Of a stretch of 64,000 nt of DNA, positions 22,709 to 33,357 are shown piece by piece. The position numbers and the translations under genes are program-made. Each line of letters opens with the position of its first letter. Position 1 is the first letter of the stretch. The notes beneath the pieces are model-generated. The model did not search any database. It was not told the DNA's origin and saw nothing but the letters and a program-made list of their open reading frames with translations. This DNA is from Flectonema sp. DT1601 (lineage: Eukaryota; Euglenozoa; Diplonemea; Diplonemida; Diplonemidae): NCBI GenBank assembly GCA_964019425.1, contig OZ025784.1:186001-250000 (forward strand), given 5' to 3'.

Positions 22709-22890
22709 CACGTGACATCGCGTGAAGTAATAATCTCCTCAGCGTGTCATCAACTGGTCTCACTGCTATCGCGAATCCCTGCATTGTATACGACCCTCCA
22801 TGTAAAACCTTACATGAGAAATCTCCGGGACCAGCATCCATGTGCAAAGAGCGGAAGTGACACCGTCACCTCCACCTCTGTGAGGTGGAA
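22709..22890 (-). pseudogene. partial duplicate of the NPHP4-like gene C-terminal region
   Basis: About 180 bases are closely similar to 23289-23492 inside the adjacent gene, in the same orientation. The copy begins at the shared CACGTGACATCGCGTGAAG block, has one small internal deletion and a few substitutions, and ends within ten bases of the intact gene's stop codon (22899-22901). It is too short to encode a protein and is best explained by a local tandem or slippage-type duplication of coding sequence into the 3' flank. Confidence 0.9.
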
Positions 22891-22898
22891 ACATGTGA

Positions 22899-25800
22899 CT
22901 AGTGAACGTCGACTAGTTTCACAGGATTATGGTCTTCACTTTTAACGTGGAAATCAATTCTACAGAATTTTACCGTCAAATCCTTTTCATTATTAATCCA
23001 TAAAGTGAAATTATATACTTGAGGATCAGAAGGTCTCAACGTGATTGTGAATACTGAAGACTGACTAGAATTCAGAGTAACAGAAGAAGGCTTAACAACT
23101 ATGTCATTGTGAGGTGAAAACACTGCGTGGAACGTCGCAGGAGCAGACTCGATCGATGGATTGGTAAAATCAACAGTAAAACTTCTAGTCTTACCATCAA
23201 AGGGAATCGGTATTGTCTGAGGTGCTGATGATAGTTCAGAATTAGTTATCCCTTGCAGCGTCACTATATACGATTCTTTTATAACGTCACGTGACATCGC
23301 GTGAAGTAATAATCTCCTCGGTGTATCATCAACTGGTCTCACTGCTATCGCGAATCCCTGCATTGTATACGACCCTCCATGTAAAACCTTACATGAGAAA
23401 TCTCCAGGACCAGCATTCTCACCGATAAATCCATGTGCAAGAGCACAGGTAACACCGTCACCCCCACCTGATGGGAGTGGAATCATTATTTCTGAAGTCT
23501 CACCCATGTTTCTCTTTGCTGAAAGCTCAAAGCAGGTTGTTAGGTTGACGCAAATTGTCTCACTTGGTATAAAACAGTCAGGACTGTCATATATAAAAAT
23601 AAGAAATGATTTTATATTTGTTGGTGACATGTCGCTGTCTGCGAACTGATCTTCCAATTGAAGGATTTCAGAAGGTATCAGGTTTCCTAAAGTTGTATTT
23701 TGGTAGTCTACGAATGATGATAAACGACATCCGTGAGTCGCACTGCTCCTGACTATCCGAAGCCTCTTTCTGGTAGTATTTAATTTCGAATCTTTTTTTA
23801 TATAATTTTGTGACTTTCCATGACCTGCATTCAGCGCGTTTCCAAGTCTAATCCAACGTCTGAGAGTTTCACCACGACAACCATAAAGCTTAACAGTTCG
23901 AGTTACAGCAGTTGAACTATCTCTTGAGGATACTTTAATTTGATATATTTGACGAGGTGTGTTGTCCTCATCTCTTATGTATATTACAATAATTCGATTC
24001 TTGATGTTCTCTCTACCACAAAGACCGTCTTTGAACGAAAGAAATTGAAGCGGAACTCTGCACTTCCCCTGTGCTGGCAACGGAACCTCAGATCGTGAGA
24101 AAATACGACCGCTGACATCAGTGACTGTGTCTGAAGGTGGTGGTGGAAATCCGCTTTGCTGAGCTAGAAGCTTCCACTGATCAAGACTGTTGATAAGAGT
24201 TAGTTCCTGATCTGAGTCAGGGTCGAGAGTATCGTCTCGTAGATCTATTCTAAAGCTGTAGCCAATGCCAAATCTGTTCTCTACTTCTACCTCAACCAAT
24301 ACTGCTTCACCAGCAACAGCTTCACAGTTGATGTTTGTTGTGAGTTGGGAGTGTAATTGTGCTTTTAGAAGTTCTTCTTTTCGTTTTCCTTTGGTTCGAA
24401 GTCTGCTAATTACGTTTAATTTTTCTTCAAAAACAGCTGCGTCTTTTCCAACAGGTTGTTGTTTTTGTTGATTTAAAACAACAGGTTTAGCCATCGACTG
24501 TAACAGTTGGTCTTTAGCGAAGTCAGCTCTAGCTCTTCGAAGTGCATGTTGTTGAGTTTCGCTTATCATTTTTTGATCTTCAGGAGGGAGTTCTCCTTCA
24601 CAACAAACAATTCTAAAAGGAAATGCCGTCATGTCTACCTCAGCTGTGCTAATTATACATCCGTGAGCCCTTCCTTTTATAAATCCATCTTTAAGCTGTG
24701 CGACACCCCAGGGACCACAGACTTCATCCATCGATCTCGCCACGGTATGTAAATGTTTGTTAGTAAGAGAAGCAGAAGCAAGAGGCCATTTCTGTGATAG
24801 CTCACCAGAAGTACTTTCACATTTAAAGTGAATTAGTGAATGACTTGACGGGATTGGAATCTTTTCTTGTTGTTTTTGTTTCACAGTTTCCTCACGAAGT
24901 CGATCAATATTATCACTTTCAGCAGCAGCGTGTAGGTTAAGATCCTCAGCCAATCCTTCAGTGAAAATTTTCTTCGCTATAACTTTTTTTCGTTTTTTGG
25001 TTTCAGGTTGTTTTTGACGATGAGGAGATCCTTCGACGGAAGGAACTGCTCTACTGATTATTGAAAAAGCAAGAGTTCCCTTAACCGAAGGATACGTTCC
25101 CATCATGGGGGACTTTATATCTGGGTGTTCCCGATCTATAAACGTACCCATGGCATCAAGAACTGGAATCTCACTGGAATATTCTTCAAAAAAGACATTT
25201 GGATGCCTATATAACCTGTATAAGTCAATGTCGAAACACCCCCATATAAAACCATTATCGCTATTGAAGATGTCAACGTGAAGTAAACCCGACTCCATAT
25301 GTGATTGAATAACTGGGGTGCTTCTTATAACACAATTAACATTACTTCCATGTCCTCCTGTTTCTCCGAGTATCAAATGACATGGAGAGTCGTTTGATGA
25401 TTTAAAATGTGAGTTTTTATTGATGGTTGAAATACCAGTTTGAAGCTGTCCAATTGAACGAACTCCGATTGTAAAATGAATTCGAGAAGGGATGTCATCA
25501 GAAGGGTTTAATAATGCTTTGAAATCAAATAGGAACTCAGAGTCAGGCATATAAAAAGGATCTCTTGGAATAGTTTCTTTCATTTGTTGTAAGCAATTCA
25601 ACGATGCAAACGGAAACGATGAAAGTCTAATTCGGTCACTTTCAGTAAGTTGAAATGCTGGTAATAAGAATAAACTCTCGGGTTCAATCGACACGATCTG
25701 AACTTCATGACGAACAGACGGGATGGGAACCGTCACTTGAGGAATGACCAACCCACACCTACCTCCACATGTTCCATTACAATACGATTGATGTACGAAT

Positions 25801-28800
25801 TCACCTGCCTTTGGAGGGAGTTTTGTTACGTTCAGTGGAGTTTTGTCAGGAGAAAATCTACGAATCTCAGCAGTTTCAGTTTTTACTACGTGTTTTTTAC
25901 TTGATTTCTTACCAGGTTTCACTCCATGTTGTTGTTCAATGACTCCTCCTCCTTCTCCTGTAGAAGGTGATTGTTGTTTCCCAAGTTTTTTATCTCTTCG
26001 AGCTTGTTTTTTCGCATGTTTCAGTCTTCTGGTCTCTGGTGTCCCAGTGATGTCTGCGTTATATGATAAACTGAGATTGGATAATACGAAATCAGCAGAC
26101 GGTGGTGAAGCGAAATTAGAGCTCAAAACATCGGACACAATCAACCCATTGTGAGATATTGATAATCCCTTTATACAAGAAGTTGATCTACAACTAATTG
26201 ATGTGTCAGTCGTCTTTTCTCCTTTCTGATAACAGAGATGCGCATGAAAACCAAAAGCAATTCTTTTATTGTTGAAAACCCAAACAACATGAAACAGTAA
26301 AGCTGTTTTTGAATGTGCAGGTAGCCTGAATGTAACTGCTCGTGAATTTCCATCCTTTCCTGAACCAGGATTGTACACAGCGTGACGACTTTTAATTCGA
26401 GTTAACGGTAATTGAATGGCTCCGGTAACAGCAGAGGATCCGTTGTGACCGAGGATTTCAAGTTCTAGTTGCGGAACGAATCCTTTCGGAACTGGTGTTC
26501 CCCATTCTGAAAATATACTTTTACAAGCATTCTCTAGACTCTCACTGCTAGGTAGTGACACAGATAAGTTACTTAGCTTGCAAGTTATAATGTGCAGTGG
26601 TTCATCAGTTTGTGGTACTGGGTAGAATATCGAATGTAGAGAAGTATTCCTCACTCCTGTAAACGATTCTGGACTTCTCACAACACTCAACGGAGAAAGA
26701 TACGTCTGAGAGTATTTATGTACTTCACAGATCGACATGCTCATACTGACGTTCGGTTGAATCGCTTTTGCGACTTTTGTTATTATTTCTAAAGGAACAG
26801 CTGAAAGTGATTTCGATGTTCCTTTCAAGAATGAATTTAATTTTTTTTCAATTTTTTTTTTTGAAGAAGGAATTTGTTGATAATTCCATCCCATAACACA
26901 GTCATCACTTCCATACAAAGAAATCACTATTACGGCGGTGTCGCATGCGGTTGGAACGGATACTAAAAATGAGTTTCTTTCACCGGGATCAAACCTCAAT
27001 GAGGATTCTGAAAAAACATAAGCAGCAGTGTGTTGACTTTGTTGATTCGCTTCAGGTTTCTGAACTGCAACCGATACTGTCGCATACACTCCGCTGGTAT
27101 CACCCACCGATGCTACTCCCACATCAATTGAAAAAACGCTCATCGGACTGCCAACACTACCTTTGGAGTTGAATTGTTTTATATATCCAAATGATAGTAA
27201 CTTAGACATTGTTAGTTGGTTGTGTTTATAGTCAGAAATCCAACTTCCAAAAATTCTTTCAGGAGACTCATTGGATGAATACTCAACAGTTCTCGATGGA
27301 GGGAATTGTTCCTCTGCGTACAGTTTTGACTTAACTTCTGCACCACCGACTGTGAATGTCGGTGTAGTCGTCCTTCTTACTTTTGTGGGACTGCCAATAA
27401 CTTGATCAATAATTTCAGAGGAAGTATTAGACGTTACTGATGAGTCTGTCATACTACTACTGGTACTGCTGCTGCTACTGCTGCCACTGCTGCTGCTTGA
27501 TTTGATGTTTTCACGTTCTTGTTGTTTTTTAATTGGTTTTTCAACGTTAAGATCCAACGGAGCGACATCACTCTCTGTTACATGTGAGGGTGAGGGCAAT
27601 CCGTCGCTGGTTCGTTTTTGATCGAGTAAGGGAATGACGTCGAGTCCGTGTTTTAGTTTTTGAAGATCACCAGTCTCGTTCTTTTGTCTGTTCTTATTAT
27701 CATCAATTGGAGGATCTTTTTTTTTAATCACACTTGGACTCTCTTGGTTTGTAGTGTTGACGATTACAACACTTTCAGTAGTCGATTTCTTATTCTTCGA
27801 TGATGTGGTTTCTTCGATTCGAGATTCCTTCGTTGACTTCTTACCTGAAGTTGTCGGTTGTTGTTTCTCACTCGCAGTCTTTGTCACTTCTGTAGTCGGA
27901 GGTTTTTGTTTTTCGATCGCGTCTTTGTCTTTATTCTTTTCAACAACTTTAACCGATGGTGGTTTTGAAGAAAGAGTACTCTCCGTGTCAAAGGGAGATG
28001 GTGGTTCCTTTAAAGAAGGTTCCTTTGCAGGTGTTTTTGTACCCGTCGGGGTTTTAGTTTTTGACTTTAACGGTGTGGTTGATTTATTAGTAGACGATGT
28101 CGATGATGATGTTGTCGAAGATGAATCAGTTGAACTACTTCTACTCGATGACCCACTTGTAGTCGTAGCAGAAGTTGATGTAGAACCTGATGATGTGGTA
28201 GCTGAAGAACCTGTTGAGGTGTTTGTTGTACTTCCACTCGCCACTTCCGTACTTGATCCAGAAGTAGTCGTTGCAGTGGTGGAGCCACTACTGGTGTCAG
28301 TGCTCACCGATCCCGTTGTCGATCCACTTCCAGTTGTCGATTGACTTCCACTACTTCTGGAGCCGCTCGTCGTTGACCCGCTCGCCGTCGACCCGGTCGT
28401 CGTCGATCCACTACTTCTGGATCCGCTAGTTGTTGACCCGCTCGTCGTCGATCCGCTCGTTGTTGTGGAACCAGACCCGGATCCGCTTGTAGTGGAACCA
28501 GATCTCGACCCGCTTGTCCGTGTGGTACCCGTCGTCCCAGTGCCAGTGCCAGTTCCTGTAGTGCCGCTGGTAGTTCCCGTGCGCGTGCCGCTGGTGGTAG
28601 TGCCTGTGGTGGTACCGCTACGTGTACCGCTGGTAGTGGTTCCTGTACCGGTACCAGTAGTGGTTCCGCTGCGGGTGCCGCTAGTAGTAGTACCTGTGTA
28701 TGTGCCGCTGCTTGTGTGCGTCCCACTGGTAGTACCACTGCGTGTGCCGCTAGTAGTAGTGCCGCTGCGAGTACCACTGGTAGAGGTTCCAGTTCGGGTG

Positions 28801-29384
28801 CCACTATCGGTTGTTGTTCCAGTTCGACTCCTACTCCCGGTTCCCGTTTCAGTGCGAGAACTGGAAGTACCAGTCCCGGTACCAGTTCCTGTACCCGATC
28901 CAGTTATTTGTTTTGTTCTTCCAGTTCTGGTGTCAGTCTCGGTGGTTGCGGTACCAGTCCCCGTACCTGACTCTGTTGTAGTTCCAGTTCTCGTAGCTGA
29001 TGTTGAACCAGACCTAGTACCACTTGTAGTAGCAGTTGTTGTTCCGCTTCTCGTGTTGTCAGTTGTTGTACCTGTGCGTGATGGACTTTGGGTTTCAGAA
29101 TTTGATGTTCGGGTTCTCGATGATGATGATGCTCTCTCAGTTCTGGAGGAGTCTGTTTGAGTTTTTGAAGTAGAACTCCTGGTACCAGTCACAGTTGATG
29201 AGGCTGATGTTGATGTTCTGGTTCTCGTAGACGACGATCTACTTTCAGAAGATCTACTTGATGAGCTGTTAGTCGATCCATCATCAGTACTCGACCCTGA
29301 ACCGCTATTACTACTTCCTTCACTACCTGACGACTCACTGCTTCTTGAGCTACTGCTTTCGGTGTCACTCTCACCCTTCGGCAT
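22899..29384 (-). CDS. NPHP4: NPHP4 (nephrocystin-4)-like ciliary protein with long Ser/Thr/Gly-rich N-terminus
   Basis: A 2161-residue single-exon protein. The C-terminal about 600 residues follow human nephrocystin-4 block by block: RVPLQFLSFKDG against its VPFKFQSFSAG, SFLIFIYDSPDCF against its FFVIIYSDRWL, a segment ending in AVRPVDDTPRRLLLH, and the last Ig-like fold SVFTITLRPSDPQVYNFTL against its TYTIGLQFAPSQ. NPHP4 is a transition-zone component at the base of cilia, working with NPHP1 and RPGRIP1L. Human NPHP4 is about 1426 residues. The extra length here is mostly residues 1-450, a low-complexity Ser/Thr/Gly/Arg domain with repeats such as SGTRSGTTT, followed by a Lys/Pro/Thr-rich stretch to about 640. 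Residues about 760-870 and 1280-1420 look like further beta-sandwich domains. The assignment rests on my recall of the human sequence. Confidence 0.72.
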   Translation of the reverse strand: MPKGESDTESSSSRSSESSGSEGSSNSGSGSSTDDGSTNSSSSRSSESRSSSTRTRTSTSASSTVTGTRSSTSKTQTDSSRTERASSSSRTRTSNSETQSPSRTGTTTDNTRSGTTTATTSGTRSGSTSATRTGTTTESGTGTGTATTETDTRTGRTKQITGSGTGTGTGTGTSSSRTETGTGSRSRTGTTTDSGTRTGTSTSGTRSGTTTSGTRSGTTSGTHTSSGTYTGTTTSGTRSGTTTGTGTGTTTSGTRSGTTTGTTTSGTRTGTTSGTTGTGTGTGTTGTTRTSGSRSGSTTSGSGSGSTTTSGSTTSGSTTSGSRSSGSTTTGSTASGSTTSGSRSSGSQSTTGSGSTTGSVSTDTSSGSTTATTTSGSSTEVASGSTTNTSTGSSATTSSGSTSTSATTTSGSSSRSSSTDSSSTTSSSTSSTNKSTTPLKSKTKTPTGTKTPAKEPSLKEPPSPFDTESTLSSKPPSVKVVEKNKDKDAIEKQKPPTTEVTKTASEKQQPTTSGKKSTKESRIEETTSSKNKKSTTESVVIVNTTNQESPSVIKKKDPPIDDNKNRQKNETGDLQKLKHGLDVIPLLDQKRTSDGLPSPSHVTESDVAPLDLNVEKPIKKQQERENIKSSSSSGSSSSSSTSSSMTDSSVTSNTSSEIIDQVIGSPTKVRRTTTPTFTVGGAEVKSKLYAEEQFPPSRTVEYSSNESPERIFGSWISDYKHNQLTMSKLLSFGYIKQFNSKGSVGSPMSVFSIDVGVASVGDTSGVYATVSVAVQKPEANQQSQHTAAYVFSESSLRFDPGERNSFLVSVPTACDTAVIVISLYGSDDCVMGWNYQQIPSSKKKIEKKLNSFLKGTSKSLSAVPLEIITKVAKAIQPNVSMSMSICEVHKYSQTYLSPLSVVRSPESFTGVRNTSLHSIFYPVPQTDEPLHIITCKLSNLSVSLPSSESLENACKSIFSEWGTPVPKGFVPQLELEILGHNGSSAVTGAIQLPLTRIKSRHAVYNPGSGKDGNSRAVTFRLPAHSKTALLFHVVWVFNNKRIAFGFHAHLCYQKGEKTTDTSISCRSTSCIKGLSISHNGLIVSDVLSSNFASPPSADFVLSNLSLSYNADITGTPETRRLKHAKKQARRDKKLGKQQSPSTGEGGGVIEQQHGVKPGKKSSKKHVVKTETAEIRRFSPDKTPLNVTKLPPKAGEFVHQSYCNGTCGGRCGLVIPQVTVPIPSVRHEVQIVSIEPESLFLLPAFQLTESDRIRLSSFPFASLNCLQQMKETIPRDPFYMPDSEFLFDFKALLNPSDDIPSRIHFTIGVRSIGQLQTGISTINKNSHFKSSNDSPCHLILGETGGHGSNVNCVIRSTPVIQSHMESGLLHVDIFNSDNGFIWGCFDIDLYRLYRHPNVFFEEYSSEIPVLDAMGTFIDREHPDIKSPMMGTYPSVKGTLAFSIISRAVPSVEGSPHRQKQPETKKRKKVIAKKIFTEGLAEDLNLHAAAESDNIDRLREETVKQKQQEKIPIPSSHSLIHFKCESTSGELSQKWPLASASLTNKHLHTVARSMDEVCGPWGVAQLKDGFIKGRAHGCIISTAEVDMTAFPFRIVCCEGELPPEDQKMISETQQHALRRARADFAKDQLLQSMAKPVVLNQQKQQPVGKDAAVFEEKLNVISRLRTKGKRKEELLKAQLHSQLTTNINCEAVAGEAVLVEVEVENRFGIGYSFRIDLRDDTLDPDSDQELTLINSLDQWKLLAQQSGFPPPPSDTVTDVSGRIFSRSEVPLPAQGKCRVPLQFLSFKDGLCGRENIKNRIIVIYIRDEDNTPRQIYQIKVSSRDSSTAVTRTVKLYGCRGETLRRWIRLGNALNAGHGKSQNYIKKDSKLNTTRKRLRIVRSSATHGCRLSSFVDYQNTTLGNLIPSEILQLEDQFADSDMSPTNIKSFLIFIYDSPDCFIPSETICVNLTTCFELSAKRNMGETSEIMIPLPSGGGDGVTCALAHGFIGENAGPGDFSCKVLHGGSYTMQGFAIAVRPVDDTPRRLLLHAMSRDVIKESYIVTLQGITNSELSSAPQTIPIPFDGKTRSFTVDFTNPSIESAPATFHAVFSPHNDIVVKPSSVTLNSSQSSVFTITLRPSDPQVYNFTLWINNEKDLTVKFCRIDFHVKSEDHNPVKLVDVH

Positions 29385-30085
29385 ATTGAGAGGGACTTAT
29401 TGAAAAAAATGAAGATAATAATAAATATGGTAAAGTAAACAGTTCTATTAAAAACTATCTGTTGTCACGCAGATATACAGCCATATCAAACAGTGCTGTA
29501 CGCACGCACAAAAAACAGTGAAACACGAAACACAAATAGCCATTCATGAGTGGCATCAAAACAAGAAATTTTCTTTTTTTTTTTTTTAATAATATTTCCA
29601 TAATTTACAGAAAAACTGCCCAGTGCTAAAAGTTTCTCAAAAGGCAACCACCAGTCATTTTTTTTTTTTTTTTTTTTTTTTTGCACTGTTGACCAGCATA
29701 CCTTTGTCTTGAAAGGGAATTGTACACAACAAAAAGTGATAACAAAACACACTGACATGTTCCCAAAGAAAGGAACAAATAGATGACCGATGCGCTACAA
29801 GTAAAAACAATTCAGATATAAAGCCTGATATAATAGTAATCATGTGGTATTTGGTATTGACTGACACAGAGGAAAAATGATAAAAAAAAAACTGAATTGT
29901 TTCTTCTCCGACTTTAGTCGGTGCAAAAAATAAAAAAAATGAAACCATAAATCGCGTCCAGTAGCATGAGGTTTTCAGCAACCTTCTCGCTCTGGTAGCA
30001 AACACGTAGTTGAAAAAAAAAAAAAAAAAAATCAGAAAAAACATAAATTGCATTGGGTGGTATACCTATGCGAAAGAGTAAAATC

Positions 30086-30118
<33 letters not shown>

Positions 30119-30422
30119 AGAAGTGAGGGAAAAAGAGAAAAAAAAAAGGAGAATTTTTTTTTTCAATTAATAGTTTGTTATCTATGGAAAAAAGAAGAAG
30201 AAAGAGAAGAAAAAAAAACAAGATACGGTATTGCCTCGGTGTACCTGTTTTTCCTCCTAAAAAAAAACGTTGTTTTGGTCAACAGCGCACTAAAAGTCGG
30301 GAGCTTAGAGTTATTGCTGAAGACACCAAAGTATCATTACTACCGTCCTTCTCGATAAGATGACTCTTTTTAAATAGAACAGCACAGGATTTCTTGAATA
30401 TAAATTAGATGGAAAAAAAAAT
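29385..30422. other. intergenic region with a candidate RNA
   Basis: About 1 kb of A/T-rich spacer with A- and T-runs up to about 32 bases. It holds the structured candidate at 29803-29926, listed separately. Short frames on either strand are homopolymer artefacts. Confidence 0.55.
29803..29926 (-). ncRNA. candidate structured RNA family, copy 1
   Basis: Read on the minus strand: GCACCGAC...GTCGG hairpin (29908-29921), then AGAAGAAAC, then a closing stem CAATTCAG (29892-29899) with CTGAATTG (29808-29815) enclosing about 76 bases, then TTTTT. The same order of hairpin, linker, closing stem and U-run occurs at 38486-38615 with a divergent interior and a maintained closing stem. Either a small RNA gene (the U-run would fit Pol III termination) or a UTR element. 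The strand is inferred from the U-run. Confidence 0.45.
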
Positions 30423-31201
30423 TTACATATCCTTCAAAGTGAGGACTGTAGCAGCGAGTCCAACAACAGCCTTTGTGAAGGCCGACAGTTCGATACCTGG
30501 AACGGTAGTGGCTTCGACAAGACTGTGGAGGGGTCTTAAAAATGAAGTTTCTGGATTCTGAAGAAGCTTAACTGTCTGTCCATTAGTTGGCATACTACCC
30601 CAAGCGAGGATAAACCATAAGAAAGACTTGGTCCATGATGCGATAATGTTTGCTGATCTCTCCTTATCCTTCTCACTTGGTTGTTTCTTGTTTAACTTTA
30701 CAAGAGAAGCACCATGTTGAAGCTGCTCAAAGACAAGTGACCAAAACCAAAAGTATACTGCTCTAGCTCCATACTCACCCTTTCTCTCTGCAGGAACATC
30801 TCTGCAGATAATTCCATTTCCAGCACATACAGCGATGTTCTCCATCGGAACGAACAACGACATCTTTAAGTAGGCGAGGAATTTAAAGATCGACTCAGGA
30901 GTGTTGTCAACTGGTGGGGCTGGTCTCTGTTTTTTTTTTTTTTTTTTTGAATTCAATACAAAAAAGAAAACAATAAACATACACTCAAAACACCCATCAT
31001 TCCAGTCAAACGAGTTACAGATCTATATCCTCCAGCCATTGCGGCGAGGGCCTGAAGAGAAGCGACCAGCTCTGTCTTTCCAGCTCTCTCTGCGACAGGT
31101 ACTAAGACACCAGGCAAGAACTGAAGTACGCCCATAAGTTGATCTCTTCCATCAGTCCTTGAGAGGAGTTCACGTAGAGCAGCTTTTCTGTCGTATGTCA
31201 T
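30423..31201 (-). CDS. PEX11: peroxisomal membrane protein PEX11
   Basis: Exons 30983-31201 and 30423-30926 joined across a 56-bp intron (30927-30982, GTATGT...A18-CAG) give 240 residues, the usual PEX11 size. The N-terminus RELLSRTDGRDQLMGVLQFL matches the conserved PEX11 amphipathic helix (TDGRDK-type). There is a hydrophobic segment near the exon junction and another near the C-terminus (FTKAVVGLAATVLTL), as in PEX11 proteins that elongate peroxisomal membranes before division. The start at 31201 is chosen because the upstream in-frame ATG (31300) would add only homopolymer-encoded residues. Divergent glycosomal relatives are an alternative within the same family. The gene implies peroxisomes or glycosomes in this organism. 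Confidence 0.8.
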
Positions 31202-31869
31202 TTTTTCTTTTTTTTTTTTTTTTTTTTTTAGATAATAATAATTCAGTCCTTCAGAGAAAAAAAAAAAAAAAAAGTTAAAAACTACAAAAGAAAATATCAA
31301 TTCTGCTGAAATGCCTGAAACTTCAACAAGTTTTGTTTCTTTTTCTTTCTTGTTTTTTTTTTTTTTTTTTTCCTTTCATAAATGATTGAAAATGGTATCT
31401 ACACGAATTGAAAAAAATTTTTCGTTCTTTTTTTTTTTTTTTCTTTCGTTTTAACGTTTACAAGCTTTATTTCAGCATCCTGATGGTGCTGAAACGATAT
31501 TCACATGCACTCTCTCTCTCTCTCTCTTTCTCTGTTTTTTTTTTTTTTTTCTTTCTTTCCTCCCTTCCTCGCTCTATCACGGTTCAAAATAAAGCCCTGG
31601 TTGCTTTTTGCTGCAGCGTATCTAATGCTTGCCTGACCTCTCTTTTTTTTTTTTTTTTTTTTCCGTTCTTTTTGTATCGTCTCAGTGACGGAATGGAAAG
31701 AAAAAAAAAAAAAAAAAAAAAAAGTAGGTTATTCACAGTGGCAATAGAACTGAAACAGGACCAAATACCGTTTTTTTAGCACAGAAAACAATTTTTTTTT
31801 TTTTTTTTTCCACATCAGTGAGAAAAAAAAAAACATGTAAGATAGGCAACCGCGAAACAGATGAACATT
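31202..31869. other. homopolymer-rich spacer
   Basis: Dense T-runs and A-runs (10-24 bases) and a CT dinucleotide tract near 31508-31535. No gene recognised. Confidence 0.55.
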
Positions 31870-33357
31870 CTAACGAGGTACGAGTCCCTCAATATTTCCG
31901 TAAATTGAAAGAGTTTTCGGTTTCGACATGTGTTTGGCTGAAAAGTCAGCGATGGATTTCAAATCAATCTGAGCAACCTTCGCTTCAATTTCTTTAGTAG
32001 TTTCAATTTTTCCAGTCAAAGCTAATTCCAATCCCATTTGCTGAACTGACTCCTCCCTCGTTTCGTATTGCATGAATGTCGTTATTAGATATTGAGTAGC
32101 AGCCATTAAAACGATTTGTTCAGTGATTCTGTCAGGAACAGTACTCAACTGATACATTAAAAAGTTTGCGAGATTCTTGTTGTGTTCGTGGGAAGCTCCA
32201 CCATAGACTCCAAACAGACCACTGTCTGTGTTTGATGAAGTGATGCAATGTGCTGATTCTAACCATCCGTTTCTGTTGTTGTTGTTGGTGTTGGTCGTTG
32301 TTGTTGTTGTTTAGGTTAGTTGTGGTAAATAGTACATACCTGCAGAGTCCTTCTCTGAATAGTTTTGTGAGAATTCCCTTTCCTGGACCTCCAGTTTCGA
32401 ATGCCTCTCCCCCTCCCAACATGGATTGCGCTACTCTCATTGTGTGATAGTCTTCGTGACCACGTCCAACACCTTCGAACATGATACCAATCAAAGTTCG
32501 GTTGTCCTCTTCAAACTTTGCATATGATTGTGGAGCATGAAGATTCTCTTCGAAAGTAGCTGTTTTTAATATAACGTTGAATAGCAATTTATTGTTTATC
32601 AAAGAATGAAGAAAAATAAACACATACCTCCACCAGTGTAAACAGCAGGTTCATCTGCTCCCTCAGGAAACGGATACGAAACCCAGTTGCTGCTTTTAAA
32701 GATCGAGTCTAATTTATTTTCAACTAGTTTTACCATCTCATCATGTTCAACTCCCATTGCACAAACTGCGATTCTCTCTGGTTTTACGTATGTAGAAATA
32801 AACTTTTGAAGAGTCTCCGCCGTAATATTATTTAAATAATCATTATCATTAAGAGTAAAACAAGGACGACCTAGAGACTTGTTACCGTAGGCTGCCTGAT
32901 GTAACAGCTCGAATAGGATCTTTGCAGGTTCTCTCTTAAGAGAATCAATAGACTGGTATAAAGCGATCTCTCTGGCGCTTTGAATTGATTGTTCAGTTAT
33001 TTCTGGTTGTACAAGCATTCTAACTAAGACGTCCATCGCTTCTTCGATTTCCCATCTTAGACAGTCGATTCTTCCACACATTCTCTCTCTAAAATTTGTT
33101 ATATGAATTTGATTTGAAACATTTAAAAAACTAGCGTTTCCTTCAACCTTTTCTACCAATGCGTGTTTTTCCAATATTCTACTGCACCTAACAAATTCAT
33201 CAACTTCGTATCTACTTGCAGCTGTAGTGAACAAACCTATACTGCTTACTGGTGAAATTTCATTAAAGGTACATATTTTCAATCCAGACTCAAGTACAGT
33301 TATTCTAGGCTCACTATGATTAGAAAGGTTTAATAACCTTAATGATCTTTTTAACAT
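31870..33357 (-). CDS. PMPCA: mitochondrial processing peptidase alpha subunit
   Basis: Three exons (32628-33357, 32340-32559, 31870-32272) with introns of 68 bp (32560-32627) and 67 bp (32273-32339) join in frame to 450 residues. The M16-family N-terminal fold has TVLESGLKICTF and LFTTAASRYE. The alpha-specific glycine-rich loop is clear (LGGGEAFETGGPGKGILTKLF across exon 2). The zinc-binding HxxEH of the beta subunit is absent, as expected for alpha. MPP cleaves presequences from proteins imported into the matrix; alpha binds the presequence and beta cuts. Intron 2 ends in repeated CAA before AG. The ATG is directly preceded by a 17-base A-run on the coding strand, an extreme case of the A-rich start context seen across the window. 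Confidence 0.92.

Noticed and set aside
28465-29160. A 231-residue Val/Pro-rich plus-strand frame
   Set aside because: Antisense shadow of the Ser/Thr/Gly repeat region of the NPHP4-like gene; periodic composition explains the open frame.
31400-31780. A 123-residue plus-strand frame
   Set aside because: Made of T-run-encoded phenylalanines and CT-repeat-encoded Leu/Ser; no coding signal.
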